64,000 bases of DNA, from positions 1 through 64,000 of the forward strand of contig JAFVVG010000038.1 in assembly GCA_017502305.1 (NCBI GenBank). The letters are read 5' to 3'. Shown piece by piece: positions 58,003 to 64,000 of this stretch. The notes beneath the pieces are model-generated. The model made no database searches. It was not told the origin of the DNA and saw only the letters and a list, made by a program, of their open reading frames with translations. Source of the DNA: Clostridia bacterium (GTDB lineage Bacteria; Bacillota; Clostridia; Christensenellales; Aristaeellaceae). A program made the position numbers and the translations under genes. Each line of letters starts with the position of its first letter. The first letter of the stretch is position 1.

Positions 58003-61000
58003 TCAGGGGTCAATGCACGCAAAGCCGTGGGCGAGGGCCCATTCCTCGGCGTAGGTGCCGTTGGCGCAGATGATGGATAGCTGGCATCCGTCGAACGCGT
58101 CATCCGCGATGTCTGTTACGCTGGCGGGAATGCTGACATACCGCAGCGCCGCACTCCCGGCGAAGGCCCTGGCGGTGATGGCGGCGACACCGCCGGGAAT
58201 GACCACGGCCTGGGCGGAGATACCCTCGAAGGCCGAAGCGTCAATGGTTGTCAGGGCTGAGGGAAGGCGGAGCACATTCTTCAGCTTGGAAAGGGGATTA
58301 GCCTGCTGATAGCTCCATTCCGCATCGGTAAGCGGCGCGTTGCCGGCGTCGATCTGGAGATAGAAGGCATCCTCGGGGGAAAGGTAGTAGCAGTAGAGCA
58401 CCTGGCTCAGGTCATTGCAGCCTTCGAAAGCGTAGTTCCGCACAGTCTGCAGCGATGCGGGAAGCGTGATGGATTCCAGGCCGTAGCAGGCACCGAAGGC
58501 GTAGCTGCCGATGGTTGTAACCCCCTCGGGGAGACGGATGCTCCTGAGCTTGTTGCAGTTCCAGAACATGTTGGCGGGGATGGTCTCCAGGCCTTTGGGA
58601 AGCTGAACGGAGGTCAGGCTGTCGCAATTCTCAAGCAAACCGTCGCCCAGGGAGGATACGCCTGCCGGAATGGTGATGCTCACAAGGCCGGAGCCGGAGA
58701 ATGCATAATTCCCGATGGAGGTGACGCCGGCGGGAAGCGTGAGCTCGCTCAGGGCCGAGGCGCCGCTGAAGGCGCTGGCGCCGATGCTTGTCACCGTTTC
58801 GGGAATGGAGGCCTGCGTCATGCGGGAGAGGGAGCTGAACGCATTGTCGCCAATAGACCTGACGCCATCGCCGATCACGATGGACTCAATCCTGGCGGCA
58901 TGGGCCTGCCAGGGGGCGGTGCTGCCGCCGGTAAAATTGGGCATGGTGCCGCGGCCTGTGATGGAAAGGATGTTTTCCTCCACACGCCATTGCAATCCGG
59001 CGGTCAGCAGACCGGAGGTGGCGGCGGGATATTGGTCGTTTCCATCCGGGAACTGCCACAGGGCACTGGTGAGGGGAATGTTGCCCGAGCCGATGGAAAT
59101 GGTGGAAGCGTTGGATTTCGGGCCGCGGTAGACAACGGTGCCCAGGGAGGAGCAGCTGCTGAAGGCGCTGTTTCCAACCGCGAGCAGGGTATCGGGCAGG
59201 GAAACCTCCGTCAGCTTGCTGCAGCCCGTGAAGACGTCGGTGCCGATGGTGGTCACGCCATCGGGGATCGTCAGGCTGCTCAGGCGGCGGCAATACCAGA
59301 AGAGGCTGTCGGGCAGCGTGGTCAGTCCGGCGGAAAGCGTGATTTTCTCCAGGTCGGAGCAGTTGGTAAAGACGCCCCACTGAAGGCTTGTGACGGAATC
59401 CGGCAGAACGATCTCCTTCAGGCCGCTGTCGCTGAAGGCGGAATCCTCCAGGATGGTAACATGGGCAGGAAGGGTAAGGGAAGCCAGGCTTCTGGTGCCG
59501 GAGAAGGCGCTGCTGCCAATGCGGGTGATTGTATCGGGCAGGGATGCGTCCTTCAGCGCGCTCAGCCGGTTGAAGGCGTAATCGCCAATACTGTCGATGC
59601 CGGCGTCCACGGTCACATGCTCAATGGCGGAGGCCAGGTTGTTCCAGGGGCTGGGCCGGTCATAGGTGAAGTCAGGCATGGGGCCTGTGCCGGCGATGGA
59701 CAGGATGCCATCGCTGAAGGACCAGCTTATGGCGGCAGTCAGCATGCCGGAGGTGGCGGCGGGGAAATCGCCGGTATAGTCTGTGCAGCGCCACACAGCT
59801 TTGTTCAGGGGGCCGTTTTCCATGGAGATCTGGATGATGGAAGCCTCGGCGGCTGTGCCGCGGAAGGTTACGTCCGTCAGCTTGCTGCAGCCGAAGAAGG
59901 CGGAACTCTCAATGGATTGGAGCGAGGCGGGCAGGGAAACGCTGGTCAGCCCGCTGCAGAACCAGAAAGCGGAATAATCAATGCGCTGGAGCTGGTCGGG
60001 GAGGGTGATGGAGGTCAGGGCCTCGGAGTTGGCAAGGAGATTATCCGGCAGCGAAGCCAGGCCGGAAGGCAGGTTGAGCGTCACCAGCTGATCGCAGCTG
60101 CTGAAGGCGCCGCTGCCCAGCTCGGTGACGGACGCGGGCAGCGTCAGCTCCTGAATGCCCGAGCCGGAGAAGGCATTCGCCATGATGGTGGTCACGCTTG
60201 GGGGGATGACAAGGCCCGCCAGGCTGGTATCATTGCTGAAGGCGCCCCGGCCGATGCTTTTGACCGTATCGGGAATGCTGACGCTGGTCAGGTTGGTGAA
60301 ATCGCTGAAGGTGTAATCGCCGATGGTCTTCACACCGGGTTCGATGATCAGCGTGCGGATCTGGGCGGCATATCTGTTCCAGGGGGCGTGGAAGGTGGAG
60401 CTGCAGTCAGGCATGGCGCTGCGGCCGGATACAACAAGGGTGCCGTTGAAGTCCAGGTGCCAGTCAAAATCGGGGCTGAGAATGCCCTCGTCATAGGCGG
60501 GATAGCTACCGATGCTGTCGGTGCAGGTCCAGGTCGCGTTGATCAGGGAAGCGTTGCTCAGGCCGATGATCAGCTTGCCGGCGTCCTCCAGGGTGCCGTT
60601 GAAGGTAACGCTGCGCAGGTTTTCCGTCTGATCAAAGGCAGCGTTGCCGATGGCGTTCAGCACATAGGGCAGGGAAACGGACTCCAGGGCTTCGCAGTTC
60701 GCGAAGGCGGAAGCGCCGATGGAGCTGACGCTGGGGGGAATGGTGATGGACTTCAGACCGGAACGGAAGAACAAGCTGTCCGGGATCTGGCTCAGTCCGG
60801 CGGAAAGCGTGACCTGGGTCAGGCTGGAGCAGTTGGCGAATGCGCTGTATCCCAGGGTAGTCAGGGTGGAGGGCAGCGTGAGGTGGGTGAGAGCCTCGCA
60901 GTTGAAGAAGGCGTTATAATCGATGGTGGTGAGGCCCTCAGGCAGCGTGATTCCGGTCAGCGCGGAGCAGCCGTAGAAAGCATAGCGCCCGATGCTTACC

Positions 61001-64000
61001 AGCGTGGAGGGAAGCTCAGCCGTTGCGAGCTGCCTCAGATTCTGGAAGGCATTGGCGCTGATGCCGGTGATGCCCTCGGAAATCTTCAGGGTGGTGATCG
61101 TGGAACGGTGGTGGTGCCAGGGAATGAGATTATCCGGCATGGAGCCGGTGCCGGAAATGCTCAGCGTGGAGCCCTCCAGCGCCCAGCGGATGTCTGCGGT
61201 GAGGTAGCCGGAAACAGCGGGGATATAGGCCGTGTCGCCATCGGCGCAGTGCCAGGTGGCGGAGGCCAGCGGCGTGTTGTTGTCGCTCAGGGAGATGTTT
61301 TGCATGTCTGCCTTGGTGCCGGCGTAATATACGTCGGTCACGGCGGTGCCGCCGAAGGCGCTGGAGTAGATGGCCTTGACGGAAGCAGGCAGGGTCACGG
61401 CAGTCAGCGCCTCGTTGCTGTTGAAGGCGGATGCGTAAATCGTGTTGACCTGACCCGGCACGGTCAGGGAAGTCAGGGCAGAGCCGTTCAAGATGGAATC
61501 GGGGATCTGGGAAATGCCCTCCGGCAGGGTGACGGAGGCCAGGGCCCCGCACCTGCTGAATACGCCGTTCCCCAGCGTTTTTAGGGAGGCGGGCAGCGCG
61601 ATGGCGGTCATCCCGCTGCAGCCGGTGAATGCGTAGTTATCAAGCGTGCGGAGCTGCGTGGGCAGCGTGACGCTCTCGAGGCCGGAGCAGCCTGAGAACG
61701 CATAGGCACGGATGGCAAGGAGCGATTCCGGCAGGATAAGGGAAGTCGCCTGGCTGCAATCTTTGAAGGCGTAATTGCCGATGCTGCGTACGCCCTCCGT
61801 GATGGCGATGGAGGTGATGCCTTCCCTGTTGACATACCAGGGCGCGGGGAAATCGTTGGTGTAATTGGGAATCACGCCGCTGCCGGAAACAGACAGCACA
61901 CCGCTTTGATCCAGCGTCCAGCTCAGGCCGGTGGTCAGCAGGCCGCCGTTCAGCAGCGGATAGGCGCCGGAGGTGTCGGCGCAATGCCAGGTTGCCTGCT
62001 GCAGGGGGTGATTGTCCAGGGCGATCTGGATCAGCGCCACGTCAGCCATCTCGCCGGCATAGGTCACGTCGGTGAGGGCGGTGCCGTAAAACGCGCCGAC
62101 ATAGATGCGTTCCACGGCGGCAGGCAGCGTGACGTTTGTCAGATCATCGCAGCCGTAGAAGGCGCTGCCCTGGATCTTGGTCACAGAAGCGGGAATGGTG
62201 ATCCGGGTGATGCCTGAATAGCTCATCAGGCCCGAGGGGATCTCCGTCAGCTTGTCGGGCAGAACGATCGTCTGGAGCTTCTCGCAGGAGGCGAAGGCGG
62301 ATTCGCCCAACCGCACCTTGCCGGTGGGCAGGGTGACCTGAGCAAGCTCTGCGCAGTTGGCGAAGGCACAGTAGCCGATGGAGGAGACGGAAGAGGGAAC
62401 AACAATCTTCTTCAGAGCGGAACAGTCGCTGAAGGCATGCGCGCCGATGGTGGTGAGGGAAGGGGGCAATTCTGCCGAAACCAGCGAGGTGCAGCCGTGG
62501 AACAGGTAGCTGCCCAGGTTCTGCACGCCGTTTTCCACCACAACGCGGAGAATCTTTTCCTGGCTGGCGTGCCACGGCACGGAATAATCCTGGGAATAAT
62601 CCGGCATCCGGCCTTCGCCGTAGATCCGCAGTGTGCCGTCCTCGGCAAGGGACCAATAGACCGCGCTTTCCAGGTTGCCCTCGTTATCCATCCGATAATG
62701 CCAGTGGGCGCGAACCAGGTATTCGTTCCCCTCGCCGATGGGCAGCATCTTTGCCTGCTCCTCGGAGCCGGCGAAGTACACATCCTTCAGGCTGGAGCAG
62801 CCGCTCAGGGCACGGTCGTCAATGGTTTCAATGGAGAGGGGAAGGGTCAGCTCTGTCAGGGCTGTACAACCGGAGAGCAGGCCTTCCGGCACGGCGGTGA
62901 TATTCTCCGGCAGCGTCAGGCCTTTCAGACTGGTGCAGTTGGCCAGCGCGCTTTGACCGATGGTTTCGACGGTGGCGGGCAGGCTGATGCTTTCAAGCAT
63001 CGGCATGTCGCTGAAGGCACCCTCGGAAATGGAAGTAACGCCGCTGTCGATGGTCAGCTCGGTGATGAAATCCTTGTACTCCGACCAGGGCGCGGGATTG
63101 AGGGCGTCAAACACGCCCATTTCACCCTCGCCGGAAATGGAAAGCTGAGCGCCGTCGAAGGTCCATTGCATGCTGCTGCCGCAGATGCCATCCTTGGCGC
63201 CGATGCCCTGCATCACGCCGTCACTGCAATGCCAGCGGGCGCTGCCCAGGTGCGTGTTGTTGCTTTCGATGGCGATGGTGAAGGTCTGCGCCTTGGTGCC
63301 GGCAAAATAAACGTCCTCCAGGCTGGAGCAGTAAGCGAAGGCTGAATCGGCGACGTAGGTCAGACCGGCGGGAAGAGAGACGGATTTCAGGCCGTCGGCA
63401 TAGAAAAAAGCATTGGTGCGAATGGTTGTCACGTGCTCCGGCACGGTAACGCTGGTGAGGAGGCTGTCGCCATAACAGACCATGCCTGGGATCTCCGTCA
63501 GCCCGGAGGAAAACCGGAGCTCAGAAAGCGCATAGCAATGCGCAAAGGCGACATCGCCAAGGGATGTGACCGAATCGGGAACGATGATCCTGCGCAAGGC
63601 CGTTTCGCTGAAAGCATAGGAACCGATTTTGGCAAGGCTATCGGGCAGGTCAACAGACTGCAGGCTGGAGCAGCGCTGGAACGCATAATCTTCAATGCTT
63701 TCCAGGCTTTCGGGCAGCTGGACGGAGGCGAGGTTATTGCATACGGCAAAGGCATAGCTGCCGATGGAGGTCACGCCCTCCTCCACCACGATGGAGGTGA
63801 TTTCCGGCTTGCGCATTTCCCAGGGCGGCGTGCTGCCAGCGGAGTAATTGGTCATGGCGCCCTGGCCGGAGATGGTCATAACGCCCTCGGAGAGGCTCCA
63901 GGTCAGCACGTTGCCGCCTACGCCGCTTTCGGCGCAGGCAAACAGGCACGGGGACAGGAGCATCATCACGAGCAGCGCGGTCAACAGAACGCGGGAGATG
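58003..64000 (-). CDS. Giant BspA-type leucine-rich-repeat (LRR_5) surface protein built of eight large repeat units (5' end beyond window)
   Basis: At least 1998 residues; the reading frame is open to the window edge, and the visible start (ISRVLLTALLVMMLLSPCLFACA) is the core of a signal peptide, so only a few N-terminal residues are missing. The rest is LRR_5 repeats of about 23 residues (LTSVTLPAGVTSIGNYAF). Eight times a header module occurs, with W-x-L...G.L.I.G.G.MP(D/N)...PW. Each unit ends with a linker of the YAGT...I...N.PLxxAxWHC kind. The PW tryptophan codons are spaced 735, 513, 735, 720, 738, 735 and 735 bases apart. No cell-wall sorting motif is seen at the C-terminus. Likely an adhesin or ligand-binding surface protein, convergent with the first giant gene. 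Confidence 0.9.
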   Translation of the reverse strand, partial: ISRVLLTALLVMMLLSPCLFACAESGVGGNVLTWSLSEGVMTISGQGAMTNYSAGSTPPWEMRKPEITSIVVEEGVTSIGSYAFAVCNNLASVQLPESLESIEDYAFQRCSSLQSVDLPDSLAKIGSYAFSETALRRIIVPDSVTSLGDVAFAHCYALSELRFSSGLTEIPGMVCYGDSLLTSVTVPEHVTTIRTNAFFYADGLKSVSLPAGLTYVADSAFAYCSSLEDVYFAGTKAQTFTIAIESNNTHLGSARWHCSDGVMQGIGAKDGICGSSMQWTFDGAQLSISGEGEMGVFDALNPAPWSEYKDFITELTIDSGVTSISEGAFSDMPMLESISLPATVETIGQSALANCTSLKGLTLPENITAVPEGLLSGCTALTELTLPLSIETIDDRALSGCSSLKDVYFAGSEEQAKMLPIGEGNEYLVRAHWHYRMDNEGNLESAVYWSLAEDGTLRIYGEGRMPDYSQDYSVPWHASQEKILRVVVENGVQNLGSYLFHGCTSLVSAELPPSLTTIGAHAFSDCSALKKIVVPSSVSSIGYCAFANCAELAQVTLPTGKVRLGESAFASCEKLQTIVLPDKLTEIPSGLMSYSGITRITIPASVTKIQGSAFYGCDDLTNVTLPAAVERIYVGAFYGTALTDVTYAGEMADVALIQIALDNHPLQQATWHCADTSGAYPLLNGGLLTTGLSWTLDQSGVLSVSGSGVIPNYTNDFPAPWYVNREGITSIAITEGVRSIGNYAFKDCSQATSLILPESLLAIRAYAFSGCSGLESVTLPTQLRTLDNYAFTGCSGMTAIALPASLKTLGNGVFSRCGALASVTLPEGISQIPDSILNGSALTSLTVPGQVNTIYASAFNSNEALTAVTLPASVKAIYSSAFGGTAVTDVYYAGTKADMQNISLSDNNTPLASATWHCADGDTAYIPAVSGYLTADIRWALEGSTLSISGTGSMPDNLIPWHHHRSTITTLKISEGITGISANAFQNLRQLATAELPSTLVSIGRYAFYGCSALTGITLPEGLTTIDYNAFFNCEALTHLTLPSTLTTLGYSAFANCSSLTQVTLSAGLSQIPDSLFFRSGLKSITIPPSVSSIGASAFANCEALESVSLPYVLNAIGNAAFDQTENLRSVTFNGTLEDAGKLIIGLSNASLINATWTCTDSIGSYPAYDEGILSPDFDWHLDFNGTLVVSGRSAMPDCSSTFHAPWNRYAAQIRTLIIEPGVKTIGDYTFSDFTNLTSVSIPDTVKSIGRGAFSNDTSLAGLVIPPSVTTIMANAFSGSGIQELTLPASVTELGSGAFSSCDQLVTLNLPSGLASLPDNLLANSEALTSITLPDQLQRIDYSAFWFCSGLTSVSLPASLQSIESSAFFGCSKLTDVTFRGTAAEASIIQISMENGPLNKAVWRCTDYTGDFPAATSGMLTAAISWSFSDGILSIAGTGPMPDFTYDRPSPWNNLASAIEHVTVDAGIDSIGDYAFNRLSALKDASLPDTITRIGSSAFSGTRSLASLTLPAHVTILEDSAFSDSGLKEIVLPDSVTSLQWGVFTNCSDLEKITLSAGLTTLPDSLFWYCRRLSSLTIPDGVTTIGTDVFTGCSKLTEVSLPDTLLAVGNSAFSSCSSLGTVVYRGPKSNASTISIGSGNIPLTSALWQFPDGNDQYPAATSGLLTAGLQWRVEENILSITGRGTMPNFTGGSTAPWQAHAARIESIVIGDGVRSIGDNAFSSLSRMTQASIPETVTSIGASAFSGASALSELTLPAGVTSIGNYAFSGSGLVSITIPAGVSSLGDGLLENCDSLTSVQLPKGLETIPANMFWNCNKLRSIRLPEGVTTIGSYAFGACYGLESITLPASLQTVRNYAFEGCNDLSQVLYCYYLSPEDAFYLQIDAGNAPLTDAEWSYQQANPLSKLKNVLRLPSALTTIDASAFEGISAQAVVIPGGVAAITARAFAGSAALRYVSIPASVTDIADDAFDGCQLSIICANGTYAEEWALAHGFACIDP

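Overview
The window (64 kb, G+C rich, roughly 60% by eye) looks like a chromosomal segment of a low-oxygen, Gram-positive Clostridia-type bacterium (Bacillota), most likely from a gut or rumen. The evidence is a serine T-box leader before serS, a Rex repressor with its own operator, RNase J, long-form HPF, a YlbF-family protein, MltG beside a U32 peptidase, PepV, cellobiose phosphorylase, many lipoproteins with SPase II signals, and two giant BspA-type leucine-rich-repeat surface proteins. No outer-membrane genes, phage genes, insertion sequences or CRISPR arrays were seen.

Layout. 1-8.4 kb: a GNAT acetyltransferase coupled to a large HflX GTPase (truncated by the window edge), a DUF5711-like membrane protein with a LUD-domain protein, and a four-gene Gld-type ABC cassette. 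8.4-12.4 kb: an esterase, a TPR-like lipoprotein and a polysaccharide flippase (minus strand), then BioY. 12.5-19 kb: a YjgR/HerA-like ATPase, an EamA exporter, an AraC-GGDEF fusion, an ArsR-type regulator, and serS with its T-box. 19-24 kb: palindrome-rich intergenic DNA, pepV, cellobiose phosphorylase. 24-36 kb: methyltransferase, hpf, an XRE-desulfoferrodoxin-like fusion, glyA, RNase J with a long structured leader, ylbF-mltG-U32, rex-VanW, and a secreted peptidoglycan-binding protein. 36-39.4 kb: a sugar nucleotidyltransferase, an SGNH hydrolase, a DUF4358 protein and a YfbR-like nucleotidase.

38.8-50.5 kb is the most interesting region. A YfbR-like 5'-deoxynucleotidase, SurE, two tandem NrnA-like DHH phosphoesterases, a surface protein with three near-identical OB-like repeats, a staphylococcal-nuclease-type lipoprotein with OB-like tail domains, a complete Ugp/Mal-type ABC importer with its own ATPase, and an RDD membrane protein lie side by side in three transcription units. 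Every step from extracellular nucleic acid to nucleoside plus phosphate is represented. I propose an extracellular nucleic-acid scavenging locus; this is inference from gene content and order.

50.5-64 kb: an AT-rich scar holding the last part of an RHS core and a small membrane protein (possible orphan immunity gene), a tRNA-Arg(CCG), and two convergent giant LRR_5 proteins separated by a small lipoprotein gene. The second giant is built from eight units, most of them exactly 735 bp apart.

Most transcription units have a recognisable sigma-A-type promoter with a 17-bp spacer and a Rho-independent terminator; these are listed individually.
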